In this document: positions 1-6,130 of the stretch, piece by piece | Numbering within the stretch: the first letter of the stretch is position 1 | Layout: every line of letters begins with the position of its first letter | NCBI GenBank assembly: GCA_937895645.1 | Contig: CALBKQ010000218.1 | Location: 1-6,130, forward strand | Source of the DNA: an uncultured Clostridia bacterium | GTDB taxonomy: Bacteria > Bacillota > Clostridia > Oscillospirales > Acutalibacteraceae | DNA length: 6,130 bases | Direction of reading: 5' to 3' | Notes under the pieces: model-generated | The model's input: the letters and a program-made list of their open reading frames with translations, nothing else | Database searches by the model: none | Told to the model about the DNA's origin: nothing | Translations under genes and position numbers: made by a program

Positions 1-781
<781 letters not shown>

Positions 782-789
782 TTTATATA

Positions 790-796
790 ACCTCTT
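790..796 (-). promoter_or_regulatory. Ribosome binding site of mrp
   Basis: The minus strand reads AAGAGGT, then 8 nt, then the ATG at 781. This fixes the start of the Mrp protein and confirms that its Cys-rich N-terminus is translated. Confidence 0.8.
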
Positions 797-802
797 TTCC
801 AG

Positions 803-821
803 ATAGATAATTTTTATCTAT
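803..821. repeat. Small perfect inverted repeat between mnmE and mrp
   Basis: The arms ATAGATAA (803-810) and TTATCTAT (814-821) are exact reverse complements around a 3-nt TTT spacer. There is only one G-C pair, so a hairpin would be weak. On the minus strand, the direction of the genes, it is preceded by an A-rich run and followed by CTGGAAAAGAGG, so it lacks the downstream U-tract of an intrinsic terminator. Only on the plus strand is it followed by a T-run (822-830), where no gene needs termination. It ends 6 nt before the mrp ribosome binding site. It may be chance in AT-rich DNA. Confidence 0.5.
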
Positions 822-834
822 TATTTTTTTTAAT

Positions 835-2196
835 TTATTTTCCTACACAGAACTGTGCAAAAATTTCATTAACAACTAATTCTGTTGCCTTTTCACCTGT
901 TAAAATCATAAGATTTTCAATGGCGGAATCAAGGCAAACTGTAACTGCGTCCATTGTCATACCAAGCATTAACGCATTATCTGCATCTTTTAACGCATCA
1001 AGTGCTTTTTTACAACAATTATTCTGACGCTCATTTACAATTGCAGTTGCAGAAGTGTCAAAATCTGCTGTGCCTAAAAGTTCTTCAACTGCATCTGTAA
1101 GGGCTTGTTTTCCGTCCCCTGTTTTCGCTGAGATAAAAACTGTCTGCGAAAATTTTTCTTCTATTTCACCATTTAGATAGTTCTTGTCTAAATCGGTTTT
1201 GTTGACAATTCCTATTGCCTTTTTACCTTTGCAAAGTTTAATAAGCTTACGGTCTGCATCTGTTAAAGGACGACTTGCATCAAACACTGCAAGAACTAAC
1301 TCTGCATTTTCTAATCTTTTTACTGCACGGTCAACACCAATGCTTTCAACAACATCTTCCGTTTCGCGAACACCTGCTGTATCGGCAAGGCGAAGTGTAA
1401 TTCCACCCACATTTACGGTGTCTTCAACAATATCGCGTGTTGTTCCTGCAATTTCTGTAACAATAGACTTCTCTGTACCTGAAAGCAAATTCATAAGCGT
1501 TGATTTGCCAACATTAGGACAACCTACAATGGCAGTATCAACACCCTCCATTATAATCTGCCCTTTAGAAAAGTCATTTATAAGTTTCTGAAGCTTTTCA
1601 ATGCTCTCATTAATATGTTCTTTTAGGTTGTTTTCACTTAAATCTTCAATTTCTTCATAAGGGTAATCAACCCAAGCAGAAAGAAGTGCCAAATCATAAA
1701 CCAGTTTATCGTTAATCTTCTTGATTTCCTTAAAAAGTCTGCCCTCTAAAACACCAAGGGCAATTTTTTCTGCCTGTTCACCTTGTGCAGAAATAATATT
1801 CATAACGGATTCGGCACTTGTTAAGTCCATTTTTCCGTTTAAGAATGCTCGCTTTGTAAATTCTCCCGCTTCAGCAGGAATTGCACCTGCATCATAAACG
1901 GCTTTAAGAACTTTATCAGTAACAAAAAGTCCCCCGTGACAAGATATTTCAACAACATCTTCACCTGTATAACTTTTAGGTGCTCTGAAAACAAGGGCAA
2001 CTACATTATCAATATTGCCTGTTTTGTCATAAGCCTTACCATAAAGCGCAGAGTAACCTGGAATTTCACAAAGCTTTTTACCGTTAAATGAAGAAAAAAC
2101 ACTATCCGCAACGTTTATTGCATTTTCACCTGATATTCTTATAACACCAATACCACCCGGTGCCTTACCTGTTGAAATTGCCGCAACGGTACTCAT
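835..2196 (-). CDS. mnmE: tRNA uridine-5-carboxymethylaminomethyl modification GTPase MnmE
   Basis: MnmE works in the cytosol with MnmG to put the (carboxymethyl)aminomethyl group on C5 of wobble uridine 34 in a set of tRNAs, using a folate-borne one-carbon unit, FAD and GTP hydrolysis. At 453 aa it has the normal family length. The N-terminal folate-binding region carries SYTGEDVVEISCHGG (75-89) and GEFTKRAFLNGKMDLT (111-126). The inserted G domain has all five motifs: P-loop GCPNVGKST (225-233), GTTRD (251-255), DTAG (272-275), NKTD (332-335) and SAKT (356-359). The C-terminus ends in FCVGK, with the conserved cysteine at 450. The ATG overlaps the tadA stop by 4 nt (ATGA), with AGGTGA 6 nt upstream inside tadA, so the two are probably translationally coupled. 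The partner mnmG, often adjacent in other bacteria, is not in the window. Identification is secure. Confidence 0.98.
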   Translation of the reverse strand: MSTVAAISTGKAPGGIGVIRISGENAINVADSVFSSFNGKKLCEIPGYSALYGKAYDKTGNIDNVVALVFRAPKSYTGEDVVEISCHGGLFVTDKVLKAVYDAGAIPAEAGEFTKRAFLNGKMDLTSAESVMNIISAQGEQAEKIALGVLEGRLFKEIKKINDKLVYDLALLSAWVDYPYEEIEDLSENNLKEHINESIEKLQKLINDFSKGQIIMEGVDTAIVGCPNVGKSTLMNLLSGTEKSIVTEIAGTTRDIVEDTVNVGGITLRLADTAGVRETEDVVESIGVDRAVKRLENAELVLAVFDASRPLTDADRKLIKLCKGKKAIGIVNKTDLDKNYLNGEIEEKFSQTVFISAKTGDGKQALTDAVEELLGTADFDTSATAIVNERQNNCCKKALDALKDADNALMLGMTMDAVTVCLDSAIENLMILTGEKATELVVNEIFAQFCVGK

Positions 2197-2208
2197 TTTT
2201 CTTCACCT
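2193..2208 (-). promoter_or_regulatory. tadA/mnmE stop-start overlap with internal ribosome binding site
   Basis: The minus strand reads AGGTGA (2208-2203), six bases, then ATGA (2196-2193), in which mnmE's ATG and tadA's TGA share bases. The ribosome binding site lies inside the last tadA codons. This layout usually means ribosomes ending tadA restart on mnmE, tying the output of the two enzymes together; the coupling is inferred from sequence. Confidence 0.85.
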
Positions 2209-2660
2209 GCTTTCTTTTTTCGCAAATCCTTAAAGAAATCTGAAAGGATTTTTGCACATTCTTCACCCATAACTCCACCCTCATATAGTGGTTTATGAGT
2301 AAAATTCATATCAAAAAGACGAGCTGCCGAAACGACAGCACCGTTTTTTTCATCGGTTGCACCGAAATACACATTTTTAATTCTTGAATTTATAATTGCA
2401 CCTGCACACATGGGACATGGCTCAAGAGTTACATATAAATCGCATTTCCAGAGTCGCCACCCACCAAGATTTTTACAAGCATTGTCAATGGCCTCAATTT
2501 CTGCGTGGTGCAAGGCATTTTTTACAACTTCTCGTCGATTTCTGCCCTCACCCACTATTTTGCCATCGCAAACAACTATTGCACCAACAGGCACTTCACC
2601 CTCATTGGCAGATTGCCTTGCCAATTCAAGTGCATACTTCATAAAATCAAACTTATCCAT
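2193..2660 (-). CDS. tadA: tRNA-specific adenosine deaminase TadA
   Basis: TadA hydrolytically deaminates wobble adenosine 34 to inosine, classically in tRNA-Arg(ACG), allowing one tRNA to read CGU, CGC and CGA. It is a zinc enzyme of the cytidine/deoxycytidylate deaminase fold and acts as a cytosolic homodimer. Numbered from the ATG at 2660 (155 aa, normal length), the zinc and catalytic signatures are HAE (H52, E54) and PCPMC (C82, C85), with the typical GEVPVGAIVV strand near residues 21-30. A TTG at 2666 two codons upstream could also serve as start and would overlap the preceding stop by 4 nt. I prefer the ATG, which begins 2 nt after that stop. No good Shine-Dalgarno is seen for either, so translation probably depends on coupling to the upstream gene. 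A guanine or cytosine deaminase is a less likely alternative, given the length, motifs and neighbour mnmE. Confidence 0.95.
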   Translation of the reverse strand: MDKFDFMKYALELARQSANEGEVPVGAIVVCDGKIVGEGRNRREVVKNALHHAEIEAIDNACKNLGGWRLWKCDLYVTLEPCPMCAGAIINSRIKNVYFGATDEKNGAVVSAARLFDMNFTHKPLYEGGVMGEECAKILSDFFKDLRKKKAGEEK

Positions 2661-2662
2661 AA

Positions 2663-3739
2663 TCAAGACTTAATACTTGTAAGAGTAATAACAATCATAA
2701 TCACAACGGCAATTACCATTGGAATATTTATAAACAACGCTTTTATTTTTTTACCTGTTTTAAGTGTTTTTACACCTTCACCAAGTTTTGTTTTGTAGTT
2801 CATTGAGAAGAATTTAATACCCCCAAAAACACCCATAATAATAAACAGACCTATCATTATAAAGGCTGCCACACCTGACACACTTTCGCCAAAGTTGCTG
2901 TCAACACTCATAATAATTACTGAATACATATTATTTACAAGATGTACTATAATTGATGGCCATATACTGCCCGTTGCAATTGCAAGATATCCCAGATAAA
3001 GTCCGCCAACAACAGTATATGGAATTTGTGCCATATTACCATGCATAATTGAAAAGATAAATGCACTTGCTATAATTGCAAATGTATCACCATATCGGCG
3101 TAATGGTTGCATTACAACACCGCGGATTGAAAATTCCTCAATAATTGCAGGTACAACAGCCATTGAAATTGCACCTATTACAAATCCACCAACACCTGTC
3201 ATCTGGAGGTCCTCAAGTCCGCTTGTAAACTCAATACCAAGAAGTGTCTGTATTACAAGTGAAATTGCATTAACAACAATTGATGAAAGTATCATTGCAG
3301 GAATAGAAGCCATTGTCAGATATACAGCTGCTTTTCCGTTATAAACAGTACCAAAAGGCAGTACTCCTGCAATCTTTTTCTTTTTTAATACTAAATAAAC
3401 AATACCAAACGGAACACCAATATAAAGAATTGAGCCAACTACACTGTAAGCGTAATTTGCAAACTCATTTTCATAAAGAAGATTAAAAGAAGGAAAATAC
3501 TCTGAAAGAAATAAAATTGCAAATGAGAAAACTGTTGAACACGCAACATAAAAAATTATTGCAAGTCCAAAACAATTACCCAGTTTTTTCAAAATCTTCT
3601 TGTCGTTCTTTTCTTCTTGTTTTTCTTGAGATATACCACTGCCATAAGGCATAAAACCCTGTGAATTTTGTGCCCCATAAGGTACTCTTGTTTGTTCCCA
3701 TCCGCCAAACTGACTATTAGGATTCTGATAGTTTTCCAT
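2663..3739 (-). CDS. CPBP-family intramembrane glutamic endopeptidase (CAAX protease/Abi-like)
   Basis: A multi-pass membrane protein of 358 aa with the three motifs of the CPBP (Rce1/Abi) family: EEFSIR, i.e. EExxxR (E201, E202, R206); FSIMH, i.e. FxxxH (F229, H233); and HLVNN, i.e. HxxxN (H266, N270). In Rce1-type proteases these glutamates and histidines form the active site inside the membrane. Bacterial members are linked to bacteriocin immunity, peptide maturation or envelope processes, but the substrate here is unknown. Hydrophobic segments lie roughly at 57-79, 95-118, 138-167, 182-200, 218-232, 241-257, 260-278, 287-308 and 335-354. The first ~38 residues are a soluble tail rich in Gln, Asn, Gly, Pro and aromatics, followed by a charged Lys/Glu stretch (40-53). 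Two hydrophobic segments follow the last catalytic motif, so the protein is longer than the bare family core. The ATG at 3739 has AAGGAG 6 nt upstream. It sits 24 nt after the LCP gene; its TGA is 2 nt before tadA. Confidence 0.9.
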   Translation of the reverse strand: MENYQNPNSQFGGWEQTRVPYGAQNSQGFMPYGSGISQEKQEEKNDKKILKKLGNCFGLAIIFYVACSTVFSFAILFLSEYFPSFNLLYENEFANYAYSVVGSILYIGVPFGIVYLVLKKKKIAGVLPFGTVYNGKAAVYLTMASIPAMILSSIVVNAISLVIQTLLGIEFTSGLEDLQMTGVGGFVIGAISMAVVPAIIEEFSIRGVVMQPLRRYGDTFAIIASAFIFSIMHGNMAQIPYTVVGGLYLGYLAIATGSIWPSIIVHLVNNMYSVIIMSVDSNFGESVSGVAAFIMIGLFIIMGVFGGIKFFSMNYKTKLGEGVKTLKTGKKIKALFINIPMVIAVVIMIVITLTSIKS

Positions 3740-3745
3740 TGTAAA

Positions 3746-3751
3746 CTCCTT
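3746..3751 (-). promoter_or_regulatory. Ribosome binding site of the CPBP protease gene
   Basis: The minus strand reads AAGGAG, then six bases, then the ATG at 3739. This near-consensus site shows that the unusual Gln/Asn/Gly-rich N-terminus belongs to the translated protein. Confidence 0.85.
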
Positions 3752-3763
3752 GTCAGTTAAAAA

Positions 3764-4963
3764 TTACTTGTCTGCTGTTTTCTTTGATACATAACCACCA
3801 ATAACTGTAACAGCAGTTTTTCTGTTTTCTTCCGGAAGATTGATATTTGTCTCGCCATAAAGTTCTAACTGAAGTTTTTGTGCTGCAAGAGGGTAATCTA
3901 CAACCCAAATCCAAGCAGTTGATTTTGAACTGTAACCATAACGTGTATCAGGTGTAGGCATTGTAAGTTCAGTAATCTCATAATTTGCCCAACCTTCAGT
4001 AACAGCCTTTGAAGCATAACTTATAATTGACTTTTTGCTGATATTTGTACGCACATTTGCAAGCATAACGTCTGCTACTTCATTGATTTCTGTAAGAGTT
4101 GCACCCTTTGCCTTTTCAATAAGTGCATTTACAACCTGACGCTGACGGGCAACACGGCTTATGTCACCATCTTTATCAGTTTTTCTTACTCGGCTAAAAT
4201 GAAGTGCCTGTTCACCATCAAGAAGCACATTTTCACCACTTGAAATTTTGTTTTTACTCAAAGCACCTTTATTAAGATGGTTTGCAACATACTGAGGAAC
4301 ATCAACGTTTACACCGCCAAGCACATCAATAACCTGTCTAAATGAGTCAAAGTCAACCATAGCATAACCGTCAATCTCAAATTTATAATCATTTTCTATT
4401 GTCTCAACAAGATATGCAGGTCCACCATTTGCACAAGCTGCATTAAGTTTTGCATAACGGTCAAACTGGTCCATATATGTATAACTATCACGCATAAATG
4501 AGATTAATTTGATTTTTTTATCAACCTGATTGATTGAAACAAGCATCATAACATCAGTATTACCTTTTTCTGTTATGTTTGCTCTGCCTGGCTCTTCAGC
4601 TGACGCGTCACTACCAATAAGTAAAACATTGATAATATCGCGGTTGCTCATTTTTTGTCCGCCATTTGTAGCCCAGTTTTTAAGGATTTCTCTAAAATCG
4701 TTACCTGTGGCGTCATCCATTTCGCCAAAGTCGATTTGCTCTTCTTTATTATCAACAAATTCCTGAGTAGGATTTATTGTTGTGCTTTCATTATCATCAA
4801 ACTGAATAAGACTGAATTTGTGAGCAACAAAAGCAACTACTGTAATTACAAATGCAAGAAATACTGCAAGTATTGGAAGAAGAATAAACAAAGCTTTTTT
4901 CTTCTTTTTCTTTTCTTGTGGCATTTCAGTTTCTTCTGTCAACTTTTTCTCAATATCGCTCAT
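3764..4963 (-). CDS. LytR-CpsA-Psr (LCP) family cell-envelope protein
   Basis: LCP proteins sit in the cytoplasmic membrane with the catalytic domain outside and transfer undecaprenyl-phosphate-linked polymers (wall teichoic acid, capsule or other wall glycans) onto peptidoglycan. This 399-aa protein has a charged cytosolic tail (1-23) ending in six lysines, one membrane anchor (24-48), a linker, and the LCP domain at about 110-285. Family signatures seen: NVLLIGSDA (112-120), NTDVMMLVSIN (135-145), the arginine of SFMRDS (R158), LNAACANGG (173-181), and LDGEQALHFSRVRK (248-261) followed by GDISRVARQRQ (266-276). These supply the conserved Asp and Arg residues (D119, D137, R258, R260, D267, R270) that bind pyrophosphate and metal in characterised members. 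The more usual SIPRD is FMRDS here. The remaining ~110 C-terminal residues are less recognisable. The start at 4963 has AAAGGA 10 nt upstream, 39 nt after gyrA. Polymer specificity, and so a gene name such as tagU or lytR, cannot be assigned. Confidence 0.93.
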   Translation of the reverse strand: MSDIEKKLTEETEMPQEKKKKKKALFILLPILAVFLAFVITVVAFVAHKFSLIQFDDNESTTINPTQEFVDNKEEQIDFGEMDDATGNDFREILKNWATNGGQKMSNRDIINVLLIGSDASAEEPGRANITEKGNTDVMMLVSINQVDKKIKLISFMRDSYTYMDQFDRYAKLNAACANGGPAYLVETIENDYKFEIDGYAMVDFDSFRQVIDVLGGVNVDVPQYVANHLNKGALSKNKISSGENVLLDGEQALHFSRVRKTDKDGDISRVARQRQVVNALIEKAKGATLTEINEVADVMLANVRTNISKKSIISYASKAVTEGWANYEITELTMPTPDTRYGYSSKSTAWIWVVDYPLAAQKLQLELYGETNINLPEENRKTAVTVIGGYVSKKTADK

Positions 4964-5002
4964 TTTATATCTTTCCTTTCACCAACCGAAAAATTTATAA
5001 AA

Positions 5003-6130
5003 TTATTCCTCGTCAGCACCCTCAACAGTTTCTACTGTTTCTGTTTCAATTTCTTCATCATCTTCGTGCTCTGCAAGAGAAATTGTAACAACTTTTTCGC
5101 CCTCTTTAGTCTTCATAAGGATAACACCCTTTGAAGGACGGTTGCATTCTCTTACCTGTTCTGCGGGAAGACGGATAATAATTCCGTCAGAAGAAATCAT
5201 AATAATATCCTGTGTTTCGTCTACCATCTCAATGGCACAAACTTCGCCATACTGTTCAGTATGATAGTTTGTAAGACCCTTACCGCCACGGTTCTGAACA
5301 CGGTAATTTGAAACATCACTTCTTCTGCCGTAACCTTTTTCGCTGATTGTAAGAACTTTACCTTCGTCACCGAAAATAACCATACCTACAACTTCGTCAC
5401 CCTCTGAGAGAGTAATTGCACGAACACCACGGGCAGTTCTACCGATTGCACGAGCATCCTTTTCATTAAAGCAGATGCTCATACCCTTGCGGGTTGCAAC
5501 CATAAGATTCTGTTCACCGTCAGTTAGTTTAACCCAACGAAGTTCATCACCTTCATCAAGATTAATTGCAATAATACCGCTCTTACGGATATTTTTATAT
5601 GCGTCAAGTTCAGTTCTCTTGATAACACCGTTCTTTGTAGCCATACAGAGATAGTATTTATCTTCACCAAAGTCAGGAACACGAAGCATTGCAGTAACTT
5701 TTTCTTCAGCAGTAATAGGAAGAATATTAACAATGTTCATACCCTTGCTTGTACGAGTACCTTCAGGAATTTCGTAACCCTTAAGACGATACATTTTACC
5801 TTCTGATGTGAAGAAAAGAATGTAATCATGAGATGAACAGATAAACATACTTTCTGCATAGTCCTCTTCACGACGACTCATGCCCTTGATACCCTTACCG
5901 CCACGACGCTGTACTTGATATGTTTCAACCGGCTGACGCTTAATGTAACCCATCTTTGTAAGAGTGAATACGCAATCTTCTTCAGCAATAAGGTCTTCAA
6001 TATCAACCTCGCCAAGAACATTTGAAATTTCCGTTCTTCTTTCATCACCGAATTTTCTACCGATAACTGAAAGTTCGTCTTTAAGAATTTCTTTAACTTT
6101 TGCTTCTGAACCAAGAATTTCAAGATATTC
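5003..6130 (-). CDS. gyrA: DNA gyrase subunit A, C-terminal part (5' end cut by window edge)
   Basis: GyrA with GyrB forms gyrase, which introduces negative supercoils using ATP. The reading frame is open from the right edge, giving 375 residues; the methionine at 5953 is internal, because the frame continues upstream as EDCVFTLTKMGYIKR. Full GyrA is about 800-850 aa, so the catalytic tyrosine and the quinolone-resistance region lie outside. Visible residues 1-45 or so match the end of the breakage-reunion domain (coiled coil and exit gate). The rest is the DNA-wrapping beta-pinwheel, with repeated blades such as ILFFTSEGKMYRLKGYEIP, MVATRKGMSICF and VLTISEKGYGRRSDVSNY. The GyrA box QRRGGKG (visible residues 74-80, bases 5911-5891) separates it from topoisomerase IV ParC, and a degenerate copy QNRGGKG follows later. 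The last 24 residues hold 13 Asp/Glu, an acidic tail like that known to modulate wrapping in other gyrases. No terminator follows, so transcription may continue into the LCP gene. Confidence 0.97.
   Translation of the reverse strand, partial: EYLEILGSEAKVKEILKDELSVIGRKFGDERRTEISNVLGEVDIEDLIAEEDCVFTLTKMGYIKRQPVETYQVQRRGGKGIKGMSRREEDYAESMFICSSHDYILFFTSEGKMYRLKGYEIPEGTRTSKGMNIVNILPITAEEKVTAMLRVPDFGEDKYYLCMATKNGVIKRTELDAYKNIRKSGIIAINLDEGDELRWVKLTDGEQNLMVATRKGMSICFNEKDARAIGRTARGVRAITLSEGDEVVGMVIFGDEGKVLTISEKGYGRRSDVSNYRVQNRGGKGLTNYHTEQYGEVCAIEMVDETQDIIMISSDGIIIRLPAEQVRECNRPSKGVILMKTKEGEKVVTISLAEHEDDEEIETETVETVEGADEE

Noticed and set aside
846..857. Palindrome CACAG-AA-CTGTG at the end of mnmE as a terminator or LexA-type operator
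   Set aside because: It encodes the conserved FCVGK end of MnmE, has no T-run after it on the transcribed strand, and does not match the Gram-positive LexA box (GAAC-N4-GTTC).
823..868. Possible mrp promoter (TTGCAC, 17 nt, TAAATT on the minus strand)
   Set aside because: Both hexamers match consensus only partly, and such matches are common in DNA this AT-rich.
1184..1591. Plus-strand open frame of 135 codons inside mnmE
   Set aside because: It is entirely antisense to the conserved GTPase domain, with a Ser/Thr/Pro-rich shadow composition and no recognisable domain.
2396..2798. Three overlapping plus-strand open frames opposite tadA and the CPBP 3' end
   Set aside because: They overlap one another and are antisense to the tadA active-site region; they are reading-frame shadows.
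4899..4917. A-rich run encoding six lysines in the LCP gene as a possible ribosomal slippage site
   Set aside because: The AAAAAAG heptamer starts on the first base of a codon, not in the register needed for -1 slippage, and a poly-Lys stretch before a membrane anchor is normal.
4655..5134. Plus-strand open frame of 159 codons across the LCP 5' end and gyrA 3' end
   Set aside because: It lies antisense to two well-identified genes, has a Phe/Cys/Asn-rich composition typical of the complement of AT-rich coding DNA, and matches no family I recognise.
5524..6123. Two further minus-strand frames (5524-5733 and 5878-6123) that might suggest a frameshifted gyrA
   Set aside because: The true gyrA frame is continuous from 6130 to 5003 and matches GyrA throughout, so no frameshift is needed.

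Overview
The window reads as ordinary chromosomal housekeeping DNA from an AT-rich, Gram-positive, probably anaerobic bacterium. The Bacillota class Clostridia, perhaps a gut Oscillospirales/Ruminococcus-like lineage, is my best guess. The pointers are an LCP-family cell-wall protein (typical of thick-walled Gram-positives), A/T-ending codons, strong AGGAG-type ribosome binding sites, and a short Cys-rich N-terminus on the Mrp-type ATPase of a kind I associate with clostridia. Lineage below class level is a guess. TGA is used as a stop, so the standard bacterial code applies.

All six genes lie on the minus strand, so the biological order runs from the right edge to the left: gyrA (3' part only, 6130-5003), an LCP (LytR-CpsA-Psr) protein (4963-3764), a CPBP/CAAX-type intramembrane protease (3739-2663), tadA (2660-2193), mnmE (2196-835), and an Mrp/NBP35-type Fe-S carrier ATPase (781 to beyond position 1, 3' end missing). 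The gaps are 39, 24 and 2 nt, then a 4-nt overlap, then 53 nt. No convincing terminator or promoter is visible between genes, so they probably share at least one transcript. No gene-free stretch is longer than about 55 bases. I see no RNA gene, mobile element, CRISPR array or attachment site.

The genes fall into three functional blocks: DNA topology (GyrA); cell envelope (LCP phosphotransferase and CPBP membrane protease, each with its own good ribosome binding site); and translation/cofactor functions (TadA and MnmE, which both modify the wobble base of tRNA anticodons and are joined by an ATGA stop/start overlap, followed by the Mrp Fe-S protein). I found no evidence of a novel system. The points most worth a second look are the tadA-mnmE coupling and its placement behind gyrA, the low-complexity N-terminal tail on the CPBP protease next to the LCP gene, and the two cysteine clusters in the Mrp protein. 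All plus-strand open frames looked like shadows of these genes.
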